In this document: positions 56,838 through 64,000 of the stretch, piece by piece | Layout: every line of letters begins with the position of its first letter | Numbering within the stretch: the first letter of the stretch is position 1 | Assembly (NCBI GenBank): GCA_910584745.1 | Contig: CAJUDG010000001.1 | Span: 186,001-250,000, forward strand | Origin: an uncultured Eubacteriales bacterium | GTDB lineage: Bacteria; Bacillota; Clostridia; Oscillospirales; Acutalibacteraceae | DNA: 64,000 bases | Direction: 5' to 3' | Notes under the pieces: generated by a model | Told to the model about the DNA's origin: nothing | Database searches by the model: none | The model's input: the letters and a program-made list of their open reading frames with translations, nothing else | Translations under genes and position numbers: made by a program

Positions 56838-57437
56838 CTATGATTCGTTGATGTAGTTTCTTATGGTCATCAGCGAAGACATCACCGACCAGCACTTTGA
56901 GCTGCGCTGGAACGGCACTTCCTGATAGCCGTCTTTGGATAGGTGGAGTATCAGCCGGTCATCGACCTTTACCCCGTGGCTCTCGAAGGCCCTGTCGTAC
57001 CCTTCGAGCTGCACGGCACACAGCTTCGTGTTCACCTGAGCGGAGGATTTGTAATCCACCAGCGTCAGGCGTCCGCCGATGTCGCAGATGAGGTCAGCCG
57101 TGCCTGCGTACCTCAGAATCTTGTGATAGACCCTCTGCTCCATCGCCAGCGGCACCGGCTTCCGGCGGTTCCACCATTGGAGGAAGGCCGAAAAATACCC
57201 GGCGTACTGCGGGTCGATGTCCTCCACTCCAAACTCTGTGAAATTCTCAATGGCGTTGTGGATGGCTGTGCCTCTCTTGGCCGCCCGGTCCAGCACCGAC
57301 TGGCTGACGGTGTGGTAGAAGTCATCCGACAGGGGCTTCATCAGCGTCGTGACGCTCGGAATCTCCATGCCGTTCAGCCGGTAGATATGCCGGGTCTCCT
57401 CAAAGGTCAGCTCCGGGAGCTGAGGAATCTCTACCAT
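56838..57437 (-). CDS. PD-(D/E)XK exonuclease of recombination module
   Basis: 199 residues. Seen: RGTAIHNAIENF, GTADLICDIGGRLTLVDYKSSAQVN (the Asp...Asp-X-Lys catalytic pattern). Partner of RecT: resects dsDNA to give single strands. Confidence 0.87.
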   Translation of the reverse strand: MVEIPQLPELTFEETRHIYRLNGMEIPSVTTLMKPLSDDFYHTVSQSVLDRAAKRGTAIHNAIENFTEFGVEDIDPQYAGYFSAFLQWWNRRKPVPLAMEQRVYHKILRYAGTADLICDIGGRLTLVDYKSSAQVNTKLCAVQLEGYDRAFESHGVKVDDRLILHLSKDGYQEVPFQRSSKCWSVMSSLMTIRNYINES

Positions 57438-57667
57438 CCGTCTCCCTCCATTTCCGCCGTATCCGTGTAGACATCCAGCAGAGCCAGAAGCTCACGGGTC
57501 GTCATGTTCTCCAGACATTCGATGTGGTAATACTCCCCACCGATTTCGGCGAACTCATCCCCCGGCACGATGCCTTCCCCGCAGTCTTTGCAGGTGTGAA
57601 CGGTCGGAGGCTCAGGTGCGTTCGGGCATCTGGGGTCACATGGCGACCTGAGACATACGCTGCACAC
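57431..57667 (-). CDS. Zinc-finger-like protein (78 aa)
   Basis: GTG start with AGGAG nine bases upstream. Two cysteine pairs: CSVCLRSPCDPRC and HTCKDCGEG plus HIEC. Acidic tail. Function unknown. Confidence 0.65.
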   Translation of the reverse strand: MCSVCLRSPCDPRCPNAPEPPTVHTCKDCGEGIVPGDEFAEIGGEYYHIECLENMTTRELLALLDVYTDTAEMEGDGW

Positions 57668-57914
57668 GGTTCATCTCTCCTCTCAGGTTGATTTCCAGCC
57701 TCATGAAGTAGTCCGTCAGCTCGTTCTCGTACAGCAGCGGCAGGTACTCATCCGGCTTGTGGTTCAGCTCGCACTTCCTTTTGGCGTAGGCCAGCACATC
57801 TTCGGCCGTCTCGTCATCGATGGCAAAGCCGAGGGTACGTTCTGCTGACTCTATCGCTGCCATTATTTCATGCTCCACGCTGAAATCTCCTTCCCTGTCG
57901 ATTACTGCTCTCAT
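57636..57914 (-). CDS. Hypothetical protein (92 aa)
   Basis: Helical acidic protein (IMAAIESAERTLGFAIDDETAEDVLAYAKRK). Not recognised. Overlaps the next gene by 32 bp. Confidence 0.6.
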   Translation of the reverse strand: MRAVIDREGDFSVEHEIMAAIESAERTLGFAIDDETAEDVLAYAKRKCELNHKPDEYLPLLYENELTDYFMRLEINLRGEMNRVQRMSQVAM

Positions 57915-58195
57915 CTCTTTTTCCCTTTTATGTCTCTCACCGTGTCTCCGATTGTCCGAAAAACCAGATAGTATATGACTGGTAGGAAAAGAGCAAAGCC
58001 TTCACCGCCTATCGCTTCATACCCTCTTTCAGCTAAGGCACGAGCCTGTCCGATTCTGAAAAGAATGACTCCGGCTACAGCTAAAGCAGCATATTTGGCA
58101 ATAGCTCGAAGCTGTTCCCCGCTTAGAACACCTCGCTTGGGACGAAATGTTGGAAAAGGCTTTCTTTGACGCCGCTCTATTTTGATTGTCTGCAT
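57911..58195 (-). CDS. Two-pass membrane protein (94 aa)
   Basis: Basic N-terminus then two hydrophobic segments (AIAKYAALAVAGVILFRIG and GFALFLPVIYYLVFRTIG) ending with KGKKR. Early membrane protein; could alter the host envelope, but no motif shows this. Confidence 0.65.
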   Translation of the reverse strand: MQTIKIERRQRKPFPTFRPKRGVLSGEQLRAIAKYAALAVAGVILFRIGQARALAERGYEAIGGEGFALFLPVIYYLVFRTIGDTVRDIKGKKR

Positions 58196-58199
58196 ATGA

Positions 58200-58838
58200 C
58201 TATTCCTCCGCTCTTTTGAGCAACTCTTCCATCAGCTTCTTGGTAGATATTCCACTCAGGTCAAACTCTTCATAGGGTAAGAGAAGATTGGAAATAATCA
58301 AAGCAGGGCGGACGCCATAGGTGTAGGTGCAGAGGTAGCTGCCCCAGACGCCATTAGTGCTGACGCTCAGGGCGCTCGAGGCGCCATAGTTCTCCAGCCC
58401 ACCCCAGCCGGTCGCCAGCCAGCAGGCGTCGTCACAGTTGGGGATGATGTCGGCATACTTCCGGGCCTCGTCCATGGTCAGCGGGGCGGCCTTCACCGTC
58501 AGCTCCCCATACTTCCCGTGGCCGTCCATCGTGGTCAGGTCAAGGGTGCGGGTTCGTATGAGGTCAGGGTCAACGCCATGGGCCAGCAGGTCGTCCATCC
58601 ATGCGTCCGTCCTGCGTCGCAGCTCACTCTCGGCGTAGTTGTTGCTGTCACCGAACCGGCTTTTTCCCTGAGACTCCAGAGACAGGATGAAGAGGTCGGG
58701 ACCGTTGTCTATGTACCCATGACCTTCCGGCACATCTTTGTATGGGTCGAGGATGTCCAGCACCACGAACTTGCTGCCAGCGAACTCGATGATGTCGCCG
58801 GGCTTATGCGATACGTCGGTCTTTTTCATGTTGTTCAC
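58200..58838 (-). CDS. DUF6273 lectin-fold protein, candidate remote DGR target
   Basis: 212 residues with the same C-type-lectin-like head as the tail target: ACWLATGWGG, then VSTNGVW and CTYTYGVRPALIISN near the end. It carries a VR-like segment (58297-58358). It has no fibronectin repeats, and the 25 residues after the head are short and helical. It sits in the early operon, not with tail genes, so its product may bind inside the cell or on its surface during early infection. Start GTG 58838 has GAGG at 7 bases; ATG 58829 is a possible alternative. Confidence 0.85.
   Translation of the reverse strand: MNNMKKTDVSHKPGDIIEFAGSKFVVLDILDPYKDVPEGHGYIDNGPDLFILSLESQGKSRFGDSNNYAESELRRRTDAWMDDLLAHGVDPDLIRTRTLDLTTMDGHGKYGELTVKAAPLTMDEARKYADIIPNCDDACWLATGWGGLENYGASSALSVSTNGVWGSYLCTYTYGVRPALIISNLLLPYEEFDLSGISTKKLMEELLKRAEE
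58297..58358 (-). repeat. Candidate second DGR variable repeat (VR2)
   Basis: Aligns to TR 18262-18323. Five template AAC codons read TAC, CTC, TAC, AGC and GGC here: every one keeps the C and differs only at adenines. Elsewhere four further changes in the first 59 bases are not at adenines. At the base matching 18266, VR2 has the same nucleotide as VR1, not the template. Beyond this stretch similarity falls, with four extra residues in the protein. Confidence 0.65.
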
Positions 58839-58974
58839 ATTCCTTCCTCACCGGCGATACGCAGACGCCGATGTTCACCTTTGATTTGTTCTTTAGGGCT
58901 TCGTACAGCTCTTTGTCTGAGTGGATTCCGTACTGTTCCGCCAGCAGCCTTCTCAGGGTCTCAACGTTTGCCAT
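58804..58974 (-). CDS. Small hypothetical protein (56 aa)
   Basis: ATG at 58974 behind GGAGG. Helical start (ANVETLRRLLAEQYGIHSD), XRE-like length but no clear helix-turn-helix. Not recognised. Confidence 0.55.
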   Translation of the reverse strand: MANVETLRRLLAEQYGIHSDKELYEALKNKSKVNIGVCVSPVRKECEQHEKDRRIA

Positions 58975-58978
58975 CCCA

Positions 58979-59476
58979 TCAGCCTCCATTCATGGCTTTC
59001 AGTCCAATGAGCCGAAGCTCTCCGGCCGCCTTGATGAGACCATCAAGATAGCTCAGTATTTGCCGAAGGTCTACCCGTTCGTCCTCTGAGATGACTCCAT
59101 CTGCCGTGATGTCGATGAGCTTTTCCTTCACGTCCTCTACATCTTCCTGCCGGAGCTGCCTCAGCAGATTCAGCGTCGTGCGCTCTACTGACGAAAGCTC
59201 CGAGGACGGCATCGGAAAGCTCTTTCCGATGGGACACTCCGACGTACAGTACCAAGCCTTCAGCTCCGGGGCGTTGTAGAGGTCCGCCATCAGCACCACC
59301 TTGTCAACCGGGATGACCTTCGTGATTCCCAGCTCATAGTCGGCAAGGCTGGATGCAGACACGCCGAGAGCTTCCGCTGCTCCTTCACGGCTGGATAGCT
59401 TGTCGTTGTACTTTGCGGCCTCTTTCCTACACCGAAAGCATGGATTCTCACTGGCTTTCATAGCGTCACGCCCCAT
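58979..59476 (-). CDS. XRE-family transcriptional regulator
   Basis: 165 residues. Helix-turn-helix SSREGAAEALGVSASSLADYELG near the N-terminus, with cysteines CFRCRKE before and CTSECPIG after it. Helical C-terminus with EDVEDVKEKLIDITADG. ATG at 59476 has GAGGAGGTAAAGAAA upstream. A second regulator in the early operon; likely a late or anti-repressor switch. Confidence 0.82.
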   Translation of the reverse strand: MGRDAMKASENPCFRCRKEAAKYNDKLSSREGAAEALGVSASSLADYELGITKVIPVDKVVLMADLYNAPELKAWYCTSECPIGKSFPMPSSELSSVERTTLNLLRQLRQEDVEDVKEKLIDITADGVISEDERVDLRQILSYLDGLIKAAGELRLIGLKAMNGG

Positions 59477-59532
59477 TTTCTTTACCTCCTCTCTGCGGTA
59501 AAATGACCACGTGAATGATTCTTGCACAGATG

Positions 59533-59547
59533 CTTACCAGCACGGTA
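59533..59547. promoter_or_regulatory. Intragenic perfect operator site
   Basis: TTACC-AGCAC-GGTAA at the 3' end of the Cro-like gene. No -35/-10 pair fits around it, so if bound it would act as a roadblock inside the transcription unit. Confidence 0.6.
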
Positions 59548-59752
59548 AGCTACCGTCAAAAAAAATAGCGTTGAACTGCTCTGGAGTGAGGTCAAGCTCT
59601 CTGACAATGATGAGCTTCTCATCGTCGTTGAAGTTAATATCGCCCCGTTCCTTCTTGCTATAGGAGATTACGGACTTCCCGATGGCAGCCGCCATTTCCT
59701 CTTTGGACTTGCCCTTCTTCTTTCTTGCGTACTCCAGTTCCAGTTGGTTCAT
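59534..59752 (-). CDS. Cro-like small regulator (72 aa)
   Basis: First gene of the leftward early operon. Helix-turn-helix GKSKEEMAAAIGKSVISYSKKERG followed by LTPEQFNAIFF. Small size and divergence from the CI-like gene fit a Cro role. Confidence 0.8.
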   Translation of the reverse strand: MNQLELEYARKKKGKSKEEMAAAIGKSVISYSKKERGDINFNDDEKLIIVRELDLTPEQFNAIFFDGSLPCW

Positions 59753-59779
59753 TCTGTGTTCACCTCCTTTAGTATCTTC

Positions 59780-59809
59780 ATTCTAACATACCATTTTGGT
59801 AATTGTCAA
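59780..59809 (-). promoter_or_regulatory. P6: early leftward promoter with operator in spacer
   Basis: Minus strand: TTGACA, 18-bp spacer, TAGAAT; the spacer has ATACC-N5-GGTAA (59788-59802). Drives the early operon. The same intergenic region holds single GGTAA half-sites at 59829 and 59870. Confidence 0.85.
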
Positions 59810-59839
59810 TAGGTATTTTTATAATTTCGGTAAATTTTG

Positions 59840-59868
59840 TTTACTAGCCGTATGATGTGATATATAAT
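59840..59868 (+). promoter_or_regulatory. Lysogeny promoter for repressor operon
   Basis: Plus strand: TTTACT, 17-bp spacer, TATAAT. A GGTAA half-site right after the -10 suggests autoregulation by the repressor. Confidence 0.82.
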
Positions 59869-59900
59869 TGGTAAGTCATCACTTTCGGGAGGTATTTATT

Positions 59901-60296
59901 ATGTACGAAAAGGCCATGTTTGCGGAAAATCTGAAGAAAATCATTTTACAACGAGGCACTACTCAGCGGGAGATTGCGGAAAAGCTCGGTGTCACCGAGA
60001 CTACCATTTCCCGCTACGTCACCACCGGGCCGAAAGGCCGAACTCCCAATGTGGAGTCTCTGGTGGCGCTGGCACAGGTCTTGAACGTCAGCCTTGACGC
60101 TTTGGTGGGGGTGGAGCCTCCGGCCACGGCTCGGCAGGCCCCGGACGTGAAGATTCTGGTTTCCGCCTACGAAAAGGCGTCGCTCGAACAACGGGAGGCA
60201 ATCTGGTCCATGATGACCGCTTTCATGCTCCTCACGCCGGAGCAGAAGGTAATCATCGAGGCCATCGATAATCAGGAAAAGACAGAAGCCGTCTAA
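59901..60296 (+). CDS. CI-like phage repressor (HTH XRE)
   Basis: 131 residues from ATG 59901 with GGGAGG upstream. Helix-turn-helix TQREIAEKLGVTETTISRYVTTG, then PNVESLVALAQVLNVSLDALVG. Short C-terminal helical part, no peptidase domain, so induction is probably not by RecA self-cleavage. Divergent from the early operon; the likeliest binder of the TTACC-N5-GGTAA operators. Confidence 0.85.
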   Translation: MYEKAMFAENLKKIILQRGTTQREIAEKLGVTETTISRYVTTGPKGRTPNVESLVALAQVLNVSLDALVGVEPPATARQAPDVKILVSAYEKASLEQREAIWSMMTAFMLLTPEQKVIIEAIDNQEKTEAV

Positions 60297-60341
60297 GGCT
60301 GTGCAAAGTTATTCCCTTCGATAAATTCAAGAGGTGATGAT

Positions 60342-60974
60342 ATGGGTACACTGAAAACAGGAGACGAGCATATCAGCTTTGACGGTATGCCAACAGGCTA
60401 TCTCCTAAGTGACTTCTGGAGGTGGAGTTCATCCGACCTCCTAGACAACACTCTCCGTGGGTCGTATTGTGAGTTCATCGTTGCCACAGCTCTGGAACTC
60501 GATGTAGCAGTCAGTCATGAGAATTGGCTGCCATGGGATTTGACCTTTCCCTGCCAGTGGCAGGATATCTATGGTGATATTCATAATAACATTCGCATAG
60601 AGGTCAAAAGTTCCGCTTACTTGCAATCCTGGAACGAGGACAAGCTCTCTAATATTATTTTCAGCATACGCCAGACCCACGCCTGGGATGCAGAGAAGGG
60701 TTTTTACGGAGAATTTAAGCGCCAGTCGGACGTCTACGTCTTTTGTTTATACGATGTGAAGGAGCGTAGCAAAGCTGACCCCCTTATTCTTGATAAATGG
60801 AAGTTTTATATCGTCCCGACGTGGAAGTTGGACGAAATCTGCGGACCACAGAAGACCATCTCCCTCAACTCTCTCCTACAACTCAACCCCATCCGGGCCG
60901 ATTATTCCGGCATCCAAGCTGCTATTGTGCAATGTGTACAAGGTGATGAGTGCCCCCCCCGGCATATTGCATAG
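60342..60974 (+). CDS. PD-(D/E)XK-like nuclease in lysogeny operon
   Basis: 210 residues. Motifs RGSYCEFIVATALEL, NWLPWDLTFP and RIEVKSSAYLQSW together form a restriction-endonuclease-like site (E, D, ExK). Placed between repressor and integrase, where phages often carry superinfection exclusion or host defence genes. A run of eight C at 60953-60960 lies near its 3' end. Confidence 0.65.
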   Translation: MGTLKTGDEHISFDGMPTGYLLSDFWRWSSSDLLDNTLRGSYCEFIVATALELDVAVSHENWLPWDLTFPCQWQDIYGDIHNNIRIEVKSSAYLQSWNEDKLSNIIFSIRQTHAWDAEKGFYGEFKRQSDVYVFCLYDVKERSKADPLILDKWKFYIVPTWKLDEICGPQKTISLNSLLQLNPIRADYSGIQAAIVQCVQGDECPPRHIA

Positions 60975-61014
60975 TTTTTATGCATTTCGCCACGTGATAC
61001 TTGTATATTATTAC

Positions 61015-61046
61015 AAGGCAGCTCACGATAGCCGAGCTGCCTTGTT
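61015..61046 (+). terminator. Hairpin between nuclease and integrase
   Basis: AAGGCAGCTC, nine-base loop, GAGCTGCCTT then GTTT. Terminator-like hairpin that could limit integrase expression. Confidence 0.6.
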
Positions 61047-61081
61047 TGCTACTTATTTTCGCTTTTTCTGGAGGTCTGACC

Positions 61082-62824
61082 ATGAGGAAACCAGCTAAAA
61101 AGGCAGCCGATGCCGTGACTACGCTGAAGGCGGCCATCTACATTCGGGTATCGACGCAGTATCAGGTAGACCGGGCCAGTCTGCCGGTCCAGAGGGAAGA
61201 GCTTATCAACTACGCCAAGTACGCCCTCGACATCACCGACTGCGTGGTCTTTGAGGATGCAGGCTATTCCGCCAAGAATACAGACCGGCCGGACTACCAG
61301 CGCATGATGGCCCGTGTCCGCACTGGGGAGTTCTCCCATCTTCTGGTGTGGAAGATTGACCGAATCAGCCGGAACCTTCTCGACTTCGCCGCCATGTATG
61401 CGGAGCTGAAGAAGCTGGGCGTTGTCTTCGTCTCCAAGAACGAACAGTTTGACACCTCCTCGGCGATGGGCGAGGCAATGCTGAAAATCATCCTAGTCTT
61501 TGCGGAGCTGGAGCGCAACATGACCTCAGAGCGGGTCAGCGCCGTCATGCTCTCTCGTGCTAATGACGGGATATGGAATGGCGGCAAAGTCCCTTTCGGA
61601 TATGCCTACGACAAGGACTCCAAGCAGTTCTCCATCATCGAGGACGAGGCTCAGGTAGTGCTGCATATCTATGACCTCTACGAATCTGTGAAGTCTCTCA
61701 CTACAGTTGCCAAGTCTCTCAACGAGAAGGGCGTACGCTCCCGAACCGGCAAACCGTGGAATCCCACCACCGTCCGCACGATGCTCACCAATCCCTTCTA
61801 CGCTGGGACATACCGCTACAACTACCGGGACGAAAGCAGCAAGAGCTTCACCGTCAAGGACAAGGACGAATGGGTGCTTGTCCTTGACCACCACCCGGCT
61901 ATCGTCACCCCTGAACGGCAGGAAATAATCGCAGTCATGCTCCAAAGCAAGCAACGAGGATGGGCCGGGGCTGGGATGACCTACCAGCGTAAGAACATAC
62001 ACATCTTCGCCGGTCTGCTTAAATGCGGGTGCTGCGGCTACACCATGATTGCTTCCCCTGACCGGGAACGCTCCGACGGCTGGCGTCCATCAGTCTACAA
62101 ATGCTCTCGGCAGCGTCGCTTCGGGGACTGTGACAACAAATACGTCTCTGACGTCACTCTCGGCCCCTTTGCCCTGAACTTCGTTGCCAACCTCATCCGG
62201 GCCTCCAACTCCTTCGGCAAAAGCACCTCCATCGAGACGCTGGAGAAAAAGCTCCTGCGGGGGGATATGTTCTCTCAGGTGGACCACATCGAACGCCCCG
62301 GTCTCGAAGAGCTTTACACCCATCTCAGGAGTGGTTTTGACCCGCTGGCCTTTGAGACCTGCACAGTTGACGCCGCCGAGTCCGGCACCGCCATTCAGGA
62401 GCGTGACCTGCTGCTCTCCGAGAAGCGCAGGCTGGAGAGGGCGCTAAACCGGCTGAAGTCGCTCTTCCTCTACGGTGAGGAAGCGATGGCTGAGAAAGAC
62501 TATCTTGTGGAGCGCAAGCAACTCATGGACGCTCTGGAGGAAAAGGACGCCCGGCTCGAAGAGCTGGAAGCCGAGGTCGCATCCTCCATCACCATGTCCG
62601 ATGAGGAGTTCATAGCGAAGGCCAGCTACTTCATCCTGAGCCAGCAGCTTCAGGACAAACGCTTCGTGGACTATGGGAAATTCATCCGCAAAATCGACCC
62701 GCAAATCGTCAAGGATTTCCTCAACTCCGTCGTCACAAACTTTTGTATAAAAAACGGGCTTACCACCTCGATTCTCTTCAAAAACGGCGTTGAGGTTCGA
62801 TTTTCTTGCAAGGCTCAGGAATAA
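61082..62824 (+). CDS. int: Large serine recombinase (phage integrase)
   Basis: 580 residues. Catalytic Ser24 in IYIRVST, resolvase core DRPDYQRMMARVRTGEF and LLVWKIDRISRN, recombinase domain with NEKGVRSRTGKPWNPTTV, zinc ribbon GLLKCGCCGYTM ... YKCSRQRRFGDC, and C-terminal coiled coil. ATG at 61082 has GGAGG seven bases upstream. Integrates and, with a directionality factor, excises the phage at queA. Confidence 0.96.
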   Translation: MRKPAKKAADAVTTLKAAIYIRVSTQYQVDRASLPVQREELINYAKYALDITDCVVFEDAGYSAKNTDRPDYQRMMARVRTGEFSHLLVWKIDRISRNLLDFAAMYAELKKLGVVFVSKNEQFDTSSAMGEAMLKIILVFAELERNMTSERVSAVMLSRANDGIWNGGKVPFGYAYDKDSKQFSIIEDEAQVVLHIYDLYESVKSLTTVAKSLNEKGVRSRTGKPWNPTTVRTMLTNPFYAGTYRYNYRDESSKSFTVKDKDEWVLVLDHHPAIVTPERQEIIAVMLQSKQRGWAGAGMTYQRKNIHIFAGLLKCGCCGYTMIASPDRERSDGWRPSVYKCSRQRRFGDCDNKYVSDVTLGPFALNFVANLIRASNSFGKSTSIETLEKKLLRGDMFSQVDHIERPGLEELYTHLRSGFDPLAFETCTVDAAESGTAIQERDLLLSEKRRLERALNRLKSLFLYGEEAMAEKDYLVERKQLMDALEEKDARLEELEAEVASSITMSDEEFIAKASYFILSQQLQDKRFVDYGKFIRKIDPQIVKDFLNSVVTNFCIKNGLTTSILFKNGVEVRFSCKAQE

Positions 62825-62826
62825 GA

Positions 62827-62861
62827 AAAAAGCCCAGAAACCGCATGGTCTCTGGGCTTTT
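62827..62861. terminator. Bidirectional terminator after integrase
   Basis: AAAAGCCCAGA, loop, TCTGGGCTTTT. Terminates integrase on the plus strand and queA-side readthrough on the minus strand. Confidence 0.88.
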
Positions 62862-62890
62862 CAGCGTCTTACTCTCGATTCAATTTTCCG

Positions 62891-63931
62891 TCATACGATA
62901 AACATCGCGTCCCCAAAACTAAAAAACCGATACCTCTCCCTAACCGCCTCCTCATACGCCCTTAGCACATTCTCTCTCCCCGCCAGGGCCGAGACCAGCA
63001 TGATGAGCGTGCTCTCCGGCAGATGGAAGTTGGTGATGAGCGCGTCCACGCCCCTGAACTCATACCCTGGATAGATAAAAATATCCGTCCACCCCGAGCT
63101 CTCCCGGAAGCAGCCCTCCCGCTGGGCCACGGACTCGATGGTGCGGCAGCTGGTGGTGCCCACGGCTATCACTCTGCCGCCCCTTTCTTTGGTGCGGTTT
63201 ATCAGGTCCGCCGTGGCGGCGGGCATGTAGTAGTGCTCGGCATGCATCTTATGGTCGGTGATATTCTCGGCGCTGACGGGCCGGAAGGTGCCAAGGCCCA
63301 CGTGCAGGGTCACATAGCCGGTCTCAACGCCCCTCTCCCTCAGCTTATCAAGCAGCTCCGGCGTGAAGTGCAGCCCGGCTGTGGGCGCGGCGGCGGAGCC
63401 CACCTCCTTTGAATAGACCGTCTGATAGCGCTCCTTATCTTTAAGCTTCTCCTTGATATACGGCGGCAGCGGCATCTGCCCCACCCGGTCCAGCAGCTCG
63501 AAGAATACGCCCTCATAGGTGAACTTTACCAGCCTGTTGCCGTCCTCCTTCACTTCTATGACCTCGCCGGTAAAGAGGCCTTCGCCGAAGGTGAAGCGGC
63601 TGCCCTCTCGGGCGCGCTTGCCGGGTTTACATAACACCTCCCAGGTATCGTCCCCCTTGTTCTCCAGAAGCAGGAACTCCACATTGGCCCCTGTGCCCTC
63701 CTTCACGCCGTAGATCCTCGCCGGGAGCACCCGGGAGTCGTTGAGTATCAGGCAGTCCTCGGGGCGTATCAGCTCCGCTATCTCGTAGAAATGCCGGTGC
63801 CCGGTCTCGCCGGTGCGCCTATCAAGGGTCATGAGCCTCGAGGCGTCCCGGGGCTCTATGGGGGTCTGGGCTATGAGCTCCCCGGGCAGTTCAAAGTTAA
63901 AATCGCTGGTCTTCATGGGCGCTGTTTCCAT
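62891..63931 (-). CDS. queA: S-adenosylmethionine:tRNA ribosyltransferase-isomerase
   Basis: Host enzyme of queuosine synthesis: transfers ribose from SAM to preQ1 in tRNA. Recognisable: DFNFELPGELIAQTPIEPRD, LNDSRVLPARIYG, PTAGLHFT, ITNFHLPESTL and the C-terminus RYRFFSFGDAMFIV. About 346 residues from ATG 63931 with GGAGAG upstream; ATG 63916 is a likely alternative. Its last codons appear to be supplied by the prophage. Confidence 0.95.
   Translation of the reverse strand: METAPMKTSDFNFELPGELIAQTPIEPRDASRLMTLDRRTGETGHRHFYEIAELIRPEDCLILNDSRVLPARIYGVKEGTGANVEFLLLENKGDDTWEVLCKPGKRAREGSRFTFGEGLFTGEVIEVKEDGNRLVKFTYEGVFFELLDRVGQMPLPPYIKEKLKDKERYQTVYSKEVGSAAAPTAGLHFTPELLDKLRERGVETGYVTLHVGLGTFRPVSAENITDHKMHAEHYYMPAATADLINRTKERGGRVIAVGTTSCRTIESVAQREGCFRESSGWTDIFIYPGYEFRGVDALITNFHLPESTLIMLVSALAGRENVLRAYEEAVRERYRFFSFGDAMFIV
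62898..62914. other. attR: Putative right attachment site (prophage/host junction)
   Basis: Copy of the 17-bp repeat at 2365-2381, located in the final codons of queA. Two mismatches and an 8-bp identical core suggest recombination within this block. Confidence 0.7.
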
Positions 63932-64000
63932 GCTTTCACTCTCCATAGGAAAAAATCATAGTATATGCTGTCCGAAAAAATTGACAAGCGGCGCGGACTG

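Noticed and set aside
60790..61098. Plus-strand frame overlapping the nuclease end and integrase leader
   Set aside because: It overlaps in another frame, crosses the hairpin at 61015-61046 and lacks a ribosome site.
1..64000. CRISPR array
   Set aside because: No regularly spaced direct repeats of 25-40 bp were seen; the TR/VR pair and operator palindromes do not form an array.

Overview
The window is a nearly complete temperate myophage-type prophage of about 60.5 kb (roughly 2.37-62.91 kb), set in a high-GC Clostridia (Firmicutes) chromosome. This assignment is inferred from purine-rich Shine-Dalgarno sequences, sigma-A type promoters, the large serine integrase, and phage families common in gut Oscillospiraceae-like bacteria. 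Host DNA remains at both edges. On the left is a GH3 beta-glucosidase-family gene (1-2285, truncated by the window) and on the right is queA (62891-63931). A 17-bp imperfect repeat (2365-2381 and 62898-62914) lies in the 3' end of queA and, on the far side, in a short reading frame that looks like the displaced queA tail. I infer that the phage integrated into the end of queA.

The lysogeny module is at 59.5-62.8 kb. A rightward promoter drives a CI-like repressor (59901-60296), a PD-(D/E)XK-type protein (60342-60974) and the serine recombinase (61082-62824). A leftward early promoter (59780-59809) drives Cro/XRE-like regulators, a DUF6273 lectin-fold protein, recombination genes (PD-(D/E)XK exonuclease, RecT/Bet, SSB, RusA), replication genes (initiator, DnaC-like loader), nucleotide and nucleic-acid modification genes, and an ArpU-like late regulator (46949-47485). 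Late genes then run leftward: methylase plus ParB-like pair, terminase, portal fusion, head, neck, sheath and tube, tail chaperones, tape measure, baseplate, tail fibre, a diversity-generating retroelement (DGR), holin and amidase, ending at a strong terminator at 12759-12796. A further 10 kb (2.5-12.6 kb) is packed with small, mostly acidic unknown proteins.

The most striking system is the complete DGR at 14.8-19.0 kb: an Avd-like gene, a template repeat (18262-18389), a DGR-type reverse transcriptase and a target protein with a variable repeat (16215-16342). Of 10 template/variable mismatches, 9 fall at template adenines on the coding strand. A second DUF6273 gene 42 kb away (58200-58838) carries a matching 3' segment in which five template AAC codons are each changed only at adenines, and it shares the base that distinguishes the variable repeat from the template. 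It looks like a remote second target.

Other notable features: (i) at least four leftward promoters carry a TTACC-N5-GGTAA palindrome, or close variants, inside the -35/-10 spacer and are spread over 51 kb, which suggests one repressor controls several dispersed units; (ii) one of these drives a self-contained Bro-N cassette inserted among tail genes; (iii) the portal gene is a 1192-residue fusion of portal, ADP-ribosyltransferase-like, Nudix and toxin-50-like regions; (iv) two intergenic leaders share a two-hairpin structure with compensatory changes. All assignments come from reading the sequence; no database search was run.
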